A stretch of 64,000 bases of DNA from Muscardinus avellanarius (GCA_963383645.1 OY726571.1:81660888-81724887); one strand, 5' to 3'; counted from the stretch's first letter, positions 1 through 15,184 are shown. The notes: generated by a model not told the origin, from the sequence alone. Numbers and translations are program-made.

Positions 1-30
1 ATTGTTACATTTGTAAGGACTTTCCCAAAC

Positions 31-1121
<1,091 letters not shown>

Positions 1122-1149
1122 GTCCCTGTCCTTGGAAACTATTAATAAA

Positions 1150-1165
1150 GGCCCTTTTCAGGGCC
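1150..1165 (+). promoter_or_regulatory. Histone 3' stem-loop (H4)
   Basis: GGCCCTTTTCAGGGCC forms the six-base-pair stem and four-base loop bound by SLBP. A purine-rich stretch (GAAGGGGGCTG, around 1180) downstream fits the histone downstream element read by U7 snRNP. Confidence 0.93.
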
Positions 1166-1199
1166 AATCACTCAATCACGAAGGGGGCTGATAAAAGTT

Positions 1200-2050
1200 T
1201 CTCAACCCAAGCGCTGTTTTGGCTCTCCCAGAAAGCAGCCTTAAGATGGCGCATGTTGCTAAAACGCTTACAATGCAGAAAATGGCAGGATTTCACAGCT
1301 TAAAAAATTCAACCACAAAGAAATAAGTATATTGGGCGCTCAGGCCAGTACCGACCTTCGGCCATCCGTGACAGTGATGCAGCAACCTCAGCAATAATTA
1401 AATTATGCTCAGCCTTTTTTCTTTTCCTACTAGGTGCTGTTAACTACTTCCCTGAACGTTTTTTCAATACTTACAGACTGGGTCCTCTTTCCCAAGTCAG
1501 GTCCCTATTACTGACGCCCTCAGTGTGCTCTAAATGGTAAAGTCAGGCATCCGGAAAACAGCCAGGATATTACAAATAATTCATGGGTAATAAAAAGAAA
1601 AACTACTGCCTCAATTGACACATCGGTTTTGTTTGCTTTTTCCTTAGAACTTGGAGGACACAATTTTGAAGACCACCTCTACAATTAGAAAACAGGAGGC
1701 AAAAACTCCTTGGAGGTGCTGCCTCTGCTGGAAGGAGGGTCCGTTCTGGACAGTGGCCACAGCAATAGCTTCCAAGTGGTCAAAATCTGTCTCTAAACTC
1801 CAATTCTCAGCCTTTCTGGAAGTTAGAATGCTGAAAGTGTATGGCCTACACTTCAGTAATCAGTGACAGTGGCTTCAGGCCAACCAATTGTGCTAAAGTT
1901 TTTAATTTTAAAAACTGGAAGTATTCTCAGGCATAGATCCGTTGCTTACCTAAGAATGCTAGGACATTTATTCATATATAAGCTTAAAATATATATGAAT
2001 ATATACATTTAAACATTATGTTAACCAGTCAGCCTGCAAGTAAGGATATA
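1200..2050. other. No gene recognised
   Basis: AT-rich spacer after the H4 gene. No histone-like ORF, SINE or RNA gene was recognised. Short open frames have no family features. Confidence 0.5.
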
Positions 2051-2059
2051 AACGGTTTT

Positions 2060-2062
2060 TTC

Positions 2063-2113
<51 letters not shown>

Positions 2114-2114
2114 T
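2060..2114 (+). repeat. (CTTT)n microsatellite
   Basis: Uninterrupted tandem CTTT units directly before a SINE. Confidence 0.9.
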
Positions 2115-2130
2115 TAAAAAAAGGTTCTAA

Positions 2131-2360
2131 GCAGGGTGTTTGTGGCATAGGTTTGTAATCCCAGCGTCTGGGAGGCTGAGACAGGAGGATCACACAGGTT
2201 CAAAGCCAGCCTCAGCTACTGTGTGAGGCTCTCAGCAACTTAGTGAGACCCTGTTTCCAAATAAAGTATAAAAATAGGTGTGGGGGCATAGCCCAGAGGT
2301 ACGAAAGCCCCTGGGTTCCATCCCCAGTACTGGGAAAAAAAGAAAAGAAAAGAAAAAAAG
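2131..2360 (+). repeat. B1-dID SINE
   Basis: B1-like half with GGAGGCTGAGACAGGAGG, ID half with CCCTGGGTTCCATCCCC, and an A-rich tail. Confidence 0.85.
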
Positions 2361-2474
2361 GCTCTATTTCTGGTAGAGTTTTAAGCACTGTAGACATTTA
2401 GAATTGTTTTACAACAGTGGTGACAAAAGGCTTTCTACTCTGTCATATTTTTAGACAGAATAATGTTTCCTCTC

Positions 2475-2720
2475 TTCCAACACTACCCACATCATAACCC
2501 CCAGAACTGGTGAATGTTTCTTTACATGGCTACATAGCAAAAGGAACTTTGAAGATATTACTAAGAATTTGGAAGATTAAGAGATGATCCTGCATTTAAT
2601 GCATTGGCCCAATATAATCAGGAGGGTCTTTCTAAGAGATGGCAGTAGAGCCAGTCAGAGATGTGATGAGGTTAGCACAGATTTTACTACCCTTTGGAAG
2701 GTAAGGGGTAATAATATTGG
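2475..2720 (+). repeat. MLT1-like LTR fragment (ERVL-MaLR)
   Basis: The stretch from about CATAACCCCCAGAACTGGTG through GGCCCAATATAATCAGGAGG to GAGATGTGATGAGG follows, with many changes, the remembered MLT1 LTR consensus. This is an old, decayed copy. The assignment is from memory and unscored. Confidence 0.5.
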
Positions 2721-2724
2721 CTAC

Positions 2725-4070
2725 CTTTTGTTTCAGTAACTTCAATCGCTTTTCTCAGCTTGAGCTTTCTTGTATCCTGGAACATTCTTGTCCTGACACC
2801 CTGACAAACATCAGATCTTGAGTAAAAAGCCAGCTCCTCTTCTCCAGCTACCTTATCTAAAGTAACAGCCCATTCCTCAACTATGACATTGCCCCAGTTT
2901 ATATCTTCCGATTTTTCACTACCTAAAATGACCCTCTCTATACATTTATTAGTTGTCTACATACTGGCTACTCAGAGCATATATGAGTAAAGATAGAGGA
3001 AATATGCACAGAGGAAGCCAAATTTCTTTCAATCTAAATCTCTCCTACATGCAATGTTATAATGAGATGACAATCAAATATTTGACACAGAGTATAAGGA
3101 TAGCAGAGCAATAAGAAGCAAACCCTCAAGTCTGGAAAAACATTTTTTTTTTAACCCTGTGAGTCTGATTGGACTTAAGTGTAATCTGAGAGCAAATCTG
3201 TTACGAGCAAAGCAGACTTTTAGTGGAACTAATATAGGCTTCTCTGAGAACACGTGAACTAAAGTAGTAGGCATTAAGGTGACCAGTTGATCTCACTCTG
3301 TAGATCCTGTCAAAGTCTCTTAAGTCCTCAATTCTCTGAATCCACAGTTGTAGATATAACATCCATATTAAACATAATACATCCGTATTCTCCTTTAAAA
3401 GTTCTTTGGTATGTGAGTGAAATTGAACCCATTTCTCAGGAAACCAAACAACTGTACAGGAGCAAAACAAAAAATTCTGAGGCTGAAATGTGTGGCATTC
3501 TTTCTAGGCCTGATGCTGGCAAGGTGAGAAACAGACAGCTAGAAAGGGTTGGCCAGTATTAAATGGTCTCTGCCGCCTTCATTGTATGTTAGGTCAGTGA
3601 AGTCTGGAATACTACCTTTCTTACAGGGAAATAAGTAGGATAACCTGTAACTTGTTCATGGATGCTAGCAGTAGACATAGCACTCCTGGCTCTTGACACA
3701 CCTTGGTAACATGCATATCACAGCATAAACTCAATCAAATTACAGAAGGCTCTACTTTCACAGGCAACTGCCAGGCCTGCCTCTGTCTTCATGTACCAGT
3801 TCCCAGTCACCATGGTATTAAACTGCTCAACCTTGTGTCCTCACATTGGTAATGTTCAAGAACACTGCCTGAAACACCCTATTCCAAATCCTTCCCCTTT
3901 GGATACCTGTTTAAAAACCCCAAACAAAGCATCACAGAACAGAAACCCTGCTGTTGACAAATCTGCTGGCACATAGGTATTCTACATTCACCTGCTTGAC
4001 CTATCTCATGATGGCAACCAAGGTGCCTTTCAAAGAACTTTGCAATCAGTTGAATTTTTAAAAAATATTT
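2725..4070. other. Unique spacer, no gene recognised
   Basis: No histone relic, SINE or RNA gene seen. Open frames of up to about 90 codons near 3.2-3.5 kb overlap on both strands and show no recognisable domain. Confidence 0.45.
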
Positions 4071-4076
4071 TAATAA

Positions 4077-4290
4077 GCCGGGCGTGGTGGCACACGCTTG
4101 CAATCCCCGCGCTTGGGAGGCTGAGACAGGAGGATCACACAGGTTCAAAGCCAGCCTCAGCTACTCAGTGAGGCTCTCAGCAACTTAGTGAGACCCTGTT
4201 TCCCAATAAAGTATAAAATAGGTCTGGGCGCATAGCCCAGAGGTAGAAAGCCTCTGGGTTCCACCCCCAGCACCACCAAAAACAAAACCA
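4077..4290 (+). repeat. B1-dID SINE
   Basis: Full-length composite copy, from GCCGGGCGTGGTGGCACACG to the ID half and A-rich tail. Confidence 0.88.
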
Positions 4291-4334
4291 AATAAAAAAT
4301 ATTTTAATAAAAATAATAAAAAGATAAAAGATCA

Positions 4335-4470
4335 GATGTGAGGGCAGCCTCAGTAACTGAGTGAGGCCCACAGCAACTTAAGAATGTTTCAAGTAAAAAA
4401 TAAAATGGGAGTGCAGGGTAGCTCGGAAGTATAATGTTTCTGGGCTCAATTTTAAGGTATCACCAAGATA
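4335..4470 (+). repeat. B1-dID SINE, 5' truncated
   Basis: Begins within the B1 half (GGGCAGCCTCAGTAACTGAG) and continues into a diverged ID half. Confidence 0.6.
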
Positions 4471-4479
4471 AACGTAACC

Positions 4480-4855
4480 AATAACCTACATGGTGCGTTT
4501 GTGTGCATATTATGAGCCTTGATCCACTTAAATGGATGAGTTGCCACAAAACTATCCCAAAATTTAATTGCTAAAAATTGCATACATCCTTAATTACTAA
4601 GTCATATTTCAACGTTTTAGTCACTAAAATTTAGTGTTTAACCTACATTGCAGTGCCAACTACCTAAATGCCTATTAAGGTTTTTTGTTTTACATGAGAA
4701 CCAAAATAAAATTTGCATACTTGCTAAAATATTGAATTCTCACAATATGAGAAAATACCTAACGGAAACAATCCCTATGAAACATTCCACATTGTGGTTC
4801 CAAGGATTCAAGAATCCTACCCAAGATTAAGGACACAGTAAAAACAAACTTAGTG
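4480..4855. other. No gene recognised
   Basis: AT-rich spacer. Nothing identifiable before the 3' processing signal of the H4 pseudogene. Confidence 0.45.
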
Positions 4856-4863
4856 TCAGCTCA

Positions 4864-5244
<381 letters not shown>

Positions 5245-5299
5245 GTTGTATAAAAACTGAAAACACTGGGAGAATGCGGACGTACTGAGAAGCAGCTGC

Positions 5300-5328
5300 T
5301 AATATAGTAACAGATCGGACCTTGTTGA
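5300..5328 (-). promoter_or_regulatory. Residual H4 promoter of the pseudogene
   Basis: The - strand reads TTTCAACAAGGTCCGATC followed by a weak TATA-like CTATATTA. The GGTCCG core is exact even though the coding region is broken. Confidence 0.6.
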
Positions 5329-5399
5329 AAACCAGAAATCCAGAAAAGGCGGGAAACTGCCTTTGGTTCCGCCCATATCTTTAATATAATAAATCTTGG

Positions 5400-5975
5400 G
5401 AAATAGAGCGATTACATACATATTCTTGATCATTTTGTGTAGTAGAGAAAACAATGGAATTTATAATCAAATTGGCAAGCAACCATCACGGTGGAAGGCA
5501 ATACTGATTTTGGACTGTGCACCTACTTTAGAACTAAGTCATCTTAGATAACCGTTGGTAGTGGTTTTTCCCTCAGAAAATATCCTTGTGCATAAGGGGA
5601 GTTGTAAGCAAAATGACATTTTTACTCGGTAAAATTCCTGCAGCAAACCGTTAAGAAACACGGATCAGTGAAAAGTTGGATTTTGACATTAAAATTACTG
5701 TTAAAACTTGTCAACTACTGCTATAAAGGCACGCTAGCTGACTTCCGAAAGCTGAACACTTGGCCTCCCTACATTAGAACGGGATTAGCTTCTGTAAAGG
5801 AAGACACAAAGACACTGGCAGATGATCGTTTATAAGGTCAGATATAGGAATGCGGGTCAAAGGGCAATTTTTGAGAACTAGGTGAGGACTAGGAAAATAG
5901 AATAGCCCATAAACAGCGCATTGAGGTATCCCCTACAGCGAAATTGCAGCGGGTTCAGGATGAATATATGCATAG
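5400..5975. other. Spacer, no gene recognised
   Basis: Nothing identifiable between the H4 pseudogene promoter and the 3' end of the H3 gene. Confidence 0.45.
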
Positions 5976-5980
5976 CAAGA

Positions 5981-6022
5981 CAGCTCTTTGGGCTGAAAAA
6001 GTAGGTGGCTCTGAAAAGAGCC
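5981..6022 (-). promoter_or_regulatory. H3 3' processing signals (stem-loop and HDE)
   Basis: On the - strand the stem-loop GGCTCTTTTCAGAGCC (6022-6007) is followed by AAAGAGCTG (5989-5981), the classic purine-rich element complementary to U7 snRNA. Confidence 0.93.
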
Positions 6023-6055
6023 TTTGGGTTTACAGTTCACAAAAGTACAAAGAGA

Positions 6056-6484
<429 letters not shown>

Positions 6485-6510
6485 CTAGACACAAAGGTCC
6501 TCTCGCCAAG

Positions 6511-6597
6511 TATTTATAACCGTACAACGCTCCTGATTGGTCCAAATCTTCAAATTTCGCGCCCGGAATTAAGTAACGTTTTAAGCCTCGTCATTGG
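6511..6597 (-). promoter_or_regulatory. H3 promoter: TATA and CCAAT boxes
   Basis: On the - strand, TATAAATA at 6518-6511, CCAAT at 6540-6536 (context GGACCAATCAGG) and another CCAAT at 6597-6593. This is a normal replication-dependent H3 layout. Confidence 0.8.
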
Positions 6598-6609
6598 CTA
6601 CCAAGTCTC

Positions 6610-7260
6610 AAGTTAGAAAATGCCGATTAACTGAACAGTCCTCTTATCTCCAAAGCGTTAACTACTTGCCCTCGTCTACACATTATATATATTCACACCA
6701 TACGCTCTAACTTTATTTTAACCCTCTTTTGAAAATTAGTGGAAAGAGACGGAAATATGTTTACCAATTCTTGAGAAGTTTCAAGAATGTGCATTTCAAC
6801 GTGCCTGGTGCCGCTCAGTTGTCTTTTTCATTAAATCATCAGATTTTAAGTAGATGTTGAGGCAACACAAGCACTCTATAGTTAAAACCCCTAATACTGA
6901 TATGACATTAACTTTCTAGAGAACACTGAAATCACACTCCTCTTCAACCATGGCGATCTTTTGTTGGTTAAAATGAAAGACTGCTGCCGAGGTCATCAGA
7001 ATAGCGCCTGTAGTTTATTTTTGGAAAGTTAAGACTACTTCCTATGTTATTTCTTAATAGTTGTTTTTCGTAGTGTACTTTAAAACCATAAACTGCGACG
7101 TGAAACGGAACTCACAAACTTGTATCTGGCGTATGATTCCGTCTAGATCTGCCTGGATATAGGTGAACAGACCTCACAATTAGACATTATTGACAGCACA
7201 CTAGCTTAATATTTTTAAGTGAAAATGTTTCTTCACACTGGCTTAAAAGAAGCTAATTTA
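6610..7260. other. Spacer between H3 and H2B
   Basis: AT-rich, no gene recognised. I looked for an H2A relic divergent from the H2B and saw none. Confidence 0.45.
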
Positions 7261-7278
7261 GGATAGGCTCCAAAAGTA

Positions 7279-7837
<559 letters not shown>

Positions 7838-7868
7838 GCGGCTCCTGCCATTGCTTATCCAACCCAAA

Positions 7869-7884
7869 GGCTCTTTTCAGAGCC
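7869..7884 (+). promoter_or_regulatory. Histone 3' stem-loop (H2B)
   Basis: GGCTCTTTTCAGAGCC, an exact consensus stem-loop. A purine-rich AAATGAGAGCTTT begins near 7898 as the probable U7 target. Confidence 0.93.
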
Positions 7885-7914
7885 ACTCAACAGTTACAAA
7901 TGAGAGCTTTAACA

Positions 7915-8925
7915 CTTGATGTCTCTACCTGTCAAAAGCACTAGGTCAAGTGTTAGAGCAGTTTGCCCAGCAACATTAGTTTTATGAGTTCCTATAGTCC
8001 CTCATCTGACGGGAGCAGCAAAAGTGTGGATACCATATCAAGAAAAATATGATGAACTTGGCTATAACATATGGAAGACCTCTGTACTCAACTAAATGTT
8101 ATAAAGCTGAGTTTCAGAAGGCATTGCGAATAGAACCTAAGCTTGGAATCCCAATTCTGGATCTTTCCCATGGACTGCTAATATGGAGTAAACAGGGTGT
8201 TCTGAAGCATGGGGAAATAAGTTTACATACTATTATTTAGGTTATATTGTTGGGTATAGTCTGCATATTTTAATATTCATGGGATGCTTCTGAGTAATGA
8301 GTAGTTGATTTCTACAAAAACAGCCTTCAAACCCCAGAAAAGTGGCATAAGCAGCTGTTAGTCTTAACACGCCAGACGTGATGTTCAGCAAAGCTAGTAG
8401 CATATCTCATCTCTGTGACTTATAAAACTAATGATTTCTGTTAAGACAACACCAAACAGTAGAAGCAATATTCTGGGGGCTGAATCAGGTAAAAAGTACT
8501 AGTCTGAAACTAGGCTAGCTTGTGTATTGTCAAGGTTAGGATTCTATATTCCTACGTGGGAGGCTGAGGTCTTGTTTTGCTACTTTCATTTGACATTCTT
8601 GAGAAATAGCTATGTTCTTCAGAGATGCATCTGAGCTACAAAAGATGCATATTTACAATTGTAAGCCCTTTGGGTAAAAACTCAACAGATCGTTGTGGTC
8701 CAGTTGATGAAGGATGGAAGAAATAAGTAGGTAGAAAGGAGACAGACAGAAAGGAAAAGTAAAAATAGAACTTTAATATAAGAACCTGGAGCTGAAGTGC
8801 TTCAGCCTCTAGTACACAAACCAGTTCTCTTTTCCAAGCCTGACTCTTCCATAAATTCTTGGGAAACCTGTAGATCCTAGAGTTAACAATATTTCCGAGA
8901 AAACCTATAATTTAGGATATCCCAG
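7915..8925. other. Spacer, no gene recognised
   Basis: AT-rich unique sequence with no SINE or RNA gene identified. The 63-codon frame at 8049-8240 has no family features. Confidence 0.45.
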
Positions 8926-8934
8926 CTTATGCGT

Positions 8935-9350
8935 GAGTCAACTAATGAGGACTTCAATCCAAGATCATCCACCCTAAGGCTGACCAGACCACCAGACCAT
9001 CAGGAAACGCCTCAGGACTACTGGACTGAGATCATCCATCCTAAAGCCGACCAGACCACCTGCCCACCATAAACTGCCTTGAGACTACGGGACTGAGCTC
9101 TTGCTCACATGCCTTCTCTAGCCCGCCCCTCACGAAAGTCCCCTAATAAGAAGAGAACCCTGAATTTTCCAATATGCCTTCCTCATCTAGAGGTGGCCCA
9201 CATTCTCTCTTGAATGTGTTATTTCCTTCCCTTTTCCCAAATAAACCTCTATCCATGTCTCTAACTGGCACGTGCTGAAATTCTTTTCTGTCACGTTAGC
9301 CAAAGACCCTGCAGATATGAGTTCCTTAGCTGAGAGCTCACCACAACACA
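8935..9350 (+). repeat. Probable ERV LTR with an internal tandem duplication
   Basis: The block begins TGAGTCAAC and ends CACCACAACA. It contains an AATAAA signal near 9239 followed by a CT-rich and TG-rich downstream stretch, as in the R-U5 part of class I ERV LTRs. A unit of about 67 bases starting GATCATCCA is repeated in tandem (8963 and 9030). No target-site duplication was found, so the limits are uncertain. Confidence 0.4.
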
Positions 9351-9414
9351 TTGATCAAGGGCTCAGTTTTAATCCTAGTCTTTACAAAGACTCCAGTCTA
9401 AAATGACTAATCAA

Positions 9415-9662
9415 ACCAGGCGTGGTGGAATACCTTGTAATCCAGCATTCAGGAGGCTGAGACCCTAGGATCGAGGTTCAAGGACAGCCTCAGCTACTTA
9501 GGCCTTCTACAACTGAGTGAAACCTTGTTTTAAAATATATTTAAAAATAGGGCTTGAGGTGTATCTCAGAGGTAGAATGCCCCAAGGTTCCATACCCGGT
9601 TCTGCAAAAAATAAATATGAAATAGGATTGAGGATGTAGCTTGGGTTCAATACTCAGTGCCA
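9415..9662 (+). repeat. B1-dID SINE with extra ID-like tail
   Basis: A diverged B1 half (CCAGGCGTGGTGGAATACC), an ID half (GGTAGAATGCCCC), then a second short ID-like segment. Confidence 0.75.
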
Positions 9663-9663
9663 A

Positions 9664-9731
<68 letters not shown>
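9664..9731 (+). repeat. (GAAA)n microsatellite
   Basis: Tandem GAAA units growing from the SINE tail. Confidence 0.92.
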
Positions 9732-9733
<2 letters not shown>

Positions 9734-9739
9734 TACAAA

Positions 9740-10790
9740 CTTTTCTGGAGATCAAGTCCTATGGCTACCACCTCATACTTTGAGGTCAGAATGTTCCTTT
9801 GTGGTCAGTTTAGCCACTAATCACTTTTTGGTGCGTTCTGTAAGTTCCTCAGGTGTTTAACATTTTAGTTAATGTTTATCCTCTTGTAAGCATGTATTTG
9901 AATGCTCTGCTCACCTTAACTAAGGAAGCAAGTTCCATATAACTTGTCTTCCTTTCGGAGGTCTCCTTTTACCCTAACAAGTACAGTAAAATATAATGGA
10001 TCAATGTTGATGATGTTGAAAGTTGATGAGAAGCACATAGGCCTTATTAATTTTTCCCCATACATTCAGAAATGTCATATATTTTTATATGGAAATATCT
10101 GGGAAGGAAAGTGACAAATTGCTGAATAAAAGCCATGAAGTACTTCTAGCTGGATACCCAAGTAGGACCTCGTACAGAAAAGTCTTCGTGTAAAGACGGC
10201 CTCTAGATTGTCTCCCACAAGGTCCAGAACAGTCCGTGTTTGTAGCATCTGTAAAACCTGATACTGCCAAATCACCGAAAGCGGTGCCTTGCCCTCAGAA
10301 ATTGCTCTAAAATCCAGGCACTATTTCACACATTGCAATGAATTAAACAGTTGTCTTCAAGTAAGCCAGAAATCACTCTGTTGGAGGCCAGTACTTCAAC
10401 CTGAAGACAAACTACAAGAAAGCCTACTTCACAAAGTTTACTTCTTGCTAAGCCTGGTCAGTCATAGGATTGGAACTTAACACTGTGTCATCCCTGTGAC
10501 CTACCTATGGATAGCTTATAATAAACGTGCAGTTTACAAAAAATTCACAAGTTCACAGGAGGGCTCTTTGAAACAAAATACCACCAAAACAAACTAGGCT
10601 TTGAAAAATTTGTGCTGTTGAGAACCTAAGACAAACTGGAAAGTTTCAGAATACTAGCCCTGGGTGGGGCCTCATAGCACACCTTCCTAACAAGTTGCCA
10701 GATTATACCTATTCTGCTAGTGGGTAAAACACACCATAAATCTAGAAGGTACAAACTTGGGATATGCCTGGAGTTCTGAAGTGAGTCCTG
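9740..10790. other. Spacer, no gene recognised
   Basis: Unique AT-rich sequence. Overlapping 60-codon frames near 10.1-10.5 kb lack recognisable motifs. Confidence 0.4.
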
Positions 10791-10796
10791 ACCGAG

Positions 10797-11006
10797 CTTG
10801 GCATGGTGGCCCACGCTTTTAACCCCAGCATTTGGGAGGCTGAGACTGGAGGATCGCGGTTCGGGGACAGCCTCGGCTTAGTGAGGCCCTCTGCAATTCG
10901 CAAAACCGTTTCAAAATAAAGAGTAAAAACTAAGGTTGGGTGTGTAACTCGGAAGTAGAATGGCCCTGGGTTCCATCCCCAGCACCAAATTAAAAAAAAA
11001 AAAAAA
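10797..11006 (+). repeat. B1-dID SINE
   Basis: B1 half with CATTTGGGAGGCTGAGACTG, ID half with AGTAGAATGGCCCTGGG, and an A-tail of more than 12. Confidence 0.85.
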
Positions 11007-11368
11007 TTCCTTATGGAGCGGTTCAATTTGGATTAATAAACTACTAGCAATTAGGCATAAGAAAGCCAAACTGCTTCAGAGCAACAAGGTTTCAGAGACA
11101 TGAAGAAGCAGACTGATATCCAGTTAAACCACCAATGTCCAATCCTGTAGTAACTGTAGAACTCCACACCCCACTACAAACATCCACACGATGTAGTGTT
11201 AATGCATTACCAGCCCAGGCACACAACCGAAAATTCCAAATCCCAGACCATGTCATGGTGCTTAAATTCACAAACTTCAGGGAAAGACTCATAAAGGACT
11301 GGCATGTCATTACAGCTATTTTCAGGGAAGTGGATGGCTCTCATAAAAGACTGCACGGTTGAAGTACT

Positions 11369-11727
<359 letters not shown>

Positions 11728-11789
11728 TACAACACAACTATACAAAGAAAAGCCTCGAACTATGAGCCTAAAAAGTTGTCATTACTCAG

Positions 11790-11953
11790 AAATATTCTGA
11801 TTGGTCTTGCTGCTTTTCAAAAGTCCCGCGACCTAAAGTGGTTGGCTGAAGACAGAACGCGATGAGTTGTGGTGAATTCCTGTTGACACTGATTGGATGA
11901 ATTACTCCTTTGAATTATTCCTTTTCCAACACCCTCAGTTTTTCTTTATATAG
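11790..11953. promoter_or_regulatory. Histone-like promoter block beside the H3 pseudogene
   Basis: Contains CCAAT boxes in inverted form (CTGATTGGTC near 11798, CTGATTGGATG near 11890) and a + strand TATATAG at 11947-11953. The left part would serve the H3 pseudogene. The + strand TATA faces sequence with no recognisable gene. Confidence 0.4.
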
Positions 11954-11959
11954 ACTAGG

Positions 11960-12705
11960 GAGCTCATTTCCAAACTTCTAATTCCACAAGCAGCAAATTG
12001 TGCTCTCCCTACCGAACCTTTTACAGGTCTTGAGAGATGCTGCGTCTTAGTGTGGTGTGCTGAACGTAGACTACCTTGAGAACTATTGTATTTCGGCTTG
12101 CCTTTGGGAAGACGGCGGGGGTGGAGAGGTTTTTGGTTTTTTTTTTTTTTTTTTTTCCTTCAAGCCATTCCGTGAAACCGACGCGCAGGGTTTCTGGGTA
12201 TAATACCTGGTTCGTCGCCAAAAAAAAAAAAAAAAAAAAAAGCCTCACGCCCATAGGTGGACTCGCAACAATGGCAAATTGGGATGGGTGATGGCCCAAG
12301 CGCAGTTTTGCTTCGTTTCAGGATTTGAAAAACTCGGGCTTGCAGTCGAGAGACTCCTTTTCCGACTTTGGGTCCTAAAGACGTCCCAAACCAACATTCG
12401 CACTATCATCTTCCCAGGGAAACTCTTGCTTCCCAAAGGTAAGTTGTTTGCTTCGGGAAGTGACTTTCCTTCCCTAAAACATATTCTAACATATTAAAGG
12501 ACACAGTAGTCAACTCGAGGGTGCACGTAAAAGCCGATTTTTCTGGGGAAATCTACTCCAACTTGCTACCACCCAACAGCACTATAGTCTGCACTTGCTA
12601 ACACCACGAAGGCTTCCATTTTAAAACGTTTTCCCTGACTTCAAAGTAGTGTGACAGGACTTGTAGACAACTATGGGGTGACTTACAGTGAGCTACAACC
12701 TAAGG
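11960..12705. other. Spacer with a poly(T)/poly(A)-bounded segment
   Basis: A run of about 20 T (around 12137-12156) and a run of about 22 A (around 12220-12241) enclose roughly 60 bases of non-repetitive sequence. Nothing else was identified. Confidence 0.4.
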
Positions 12706-12710
12706 TTTGC

Positions 12711-12882
12711 CGGGCGTGGTGGCGGCGCACGCTTGTAATCAATCCCTGCGCTTGGGAGGCTGAGACAGGAGGATCGCCCAGGCTCAAAGCCAGTCTCTAG
12801 AGTATAAAATAGGTGTGGGAGTATAGCCCGGAGGTAGAAAGCCTCTGGGTTCCACCTCCAGTACCACCAGAAAAAAAAAAAA
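12711..12882 (+). repeat. B1-dID SINE with internal deletion
   Basis: Starts GCCGGGCGTGGTGGCGGCGC. Part of the centre is missing before the ID half (GGTAGAAAGCCTCTGGG) and A-tail. Confidence 0.82.
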
Positions 12883-12926
12883 TCTAAGGTTTACGAAATA
12901 CACAAACTAGACGCTAAATTGTGTCA

Positions 12927-12969
12927 CAAGCTCTTAAACACGAAATTGTGGATGGCTCTGAAAAGAGCC
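12927..12969 (-). promoter_or_regulatory. H2A 3' processing signals
   Basis: The - strand carries stem-loop GGCTCTTTTCAGAGCC (12969-12954), then AAGAGCTTG (12935-12927) as the U7-complementary element. Confidence 0.92.
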
Positions 12970-13004
12970 TTTGGGTTCAAAATGTAGCTGCAGGATCAAC
13001 TGCT

Positions 13005-13445
<441 letters not shown>

Positions 13446-13466
13446 CTAAAGAGCTGCTAGCTAGGC

Positions 13467-13717
13467 CTTTATAGTATAGGGTGGTTTTGTAAACCATATG
13501 ATGCCATTGGCTGAGCATAAATTTCTACCAATCAAAAGACAGATCTCAAAAAGGCCACTTCTAATTTACCTAAAATATTCACGTTCAAAGGTCAGGTTGC
13601 ATAAGGCGGGGTTACATGAAAAGCCAATTAAATGTAGAATTAAAAATAGCCTATCAGAGCTTAGGATACTAAAAGAACCAATCAGAGACTCAGAACTCTA
13701 CAATCCTTAATTTGCAT
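13467..13717. promoter_or_regulatory. Shared H2A/H2B divergent promoter
   Basis: For H2A the - strand has TATAAAG at 13473-13467 and CCAAT at 13510-13506. For H2B the + strand has CCAAT boxes (13528, about 13624, about 13678) and an exact octamer ATTTGCAT at 13710-13717. The close spacing between divergent partners is typical of H2A-H2B pairs. Confidence 0.82.
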
Positions 13718-13734
13718 ATAGACCAAATAAGTAG

Positions 13735-14181
<447 letters not shown>

Positions 14182-14212
14182 GCGGGTCCTGACTATGCTC
14201 CTTGAACCCAAA

Positions 14213-14255
14213 GGCTCTTTTCAGAGCCACCCACACCATCCATTTTAAAGATCTG
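14213..14255 (+). promoter_or_regulatory. H2B 3' processing signals
   Basis: Stem-loop GGCTCTTTTCAGAGCC at 14213-14228, and AAAGATCTG at 14247 as a U7-type purine-rich element. Confidence 0.92.
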
Positions 14256-14259
14256 TAAC

Positions 14260-15175
14260 CAAACTTGCTGTTAAAAAGAGGTTAGGATCTGTAATCGCTA
14301 TTGGGGAAGTGTTTATCCTTTAATTACTGCGTGGGCACCTGCCTCTTTTGTCCAGTTTTCCTTTAGTTATTTACTCCCGAAACAATTTTGCCTGCCCTTC
14401 TTGGTGTTCTGGGTATTCTCGTTTTAGCTTTTGTATAGTAATCCTAAACAGACTTTATGACAATGGTTTGTTATACTTTACCTTTAAGAAAATCAGACTA
14501 CGAGCCCTGTTTTCTTTTACTTGGAAGTGTTTTTGCTAGATTGCTCAGTTCCCAAAGTAGGTTTCTGATTCTCCAGTCAGAGCCTACCAAGAATTGAGGA
14601 TACCGGCCATGTGCCACCACTCTGTTTTTATCCTACAACCACTTCCTAGAAAATGGAGCCTAGTTTTACAGCCGAATAGTCTTGACAAAGTTAAATAACT
14701 AGGGTTCTTACACAGAAAAACTACGGCCAAAGTCCTGATTCTAACGATTATTTCCACTCTATTAGTTAAGGTTTTTTCTTTTTTTTTTTTTTTCTTTTTT
14801 TGCAAGCAGGAAGCTAGTTTAGTAATCATCGAACTGAAGCATTTAAGTGCAATTGAAATAAAAATAAAAATAGATGTACATATTCTTAGTACAACACACC
14901 AGCAAAAACAAAATAAAAATATAGAAAAAAACACGTTTTGGAATTGGAAAATCACCTTGGTGGAAGCTTAACTTTTCTGGAACATGTGCTAGAATATAAA
15001 CCTGAGCCCATTTTCTGCTTATGAGCTATCCCATACCGTCTTTCAAACTAAGAGAACCTACCTAATCGTATCCGCAAAATTTACTAGGAAAATATTTCAA
15101 ATGAAATAGTAGCCTTCTTTCAACGATGATTTGTACATACCACTTGGAATAAAGCTTTCAACAAAACCCTCCACT
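14260..15175. other. Spacer, no gene recognised
   Basis: Unique AT-rich sequence with a T-rich tract near 14775-14800. No histone or RNA gene seen. Confidence 0.45.
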
Positions 15176-15184
15176 GAGAGAACA

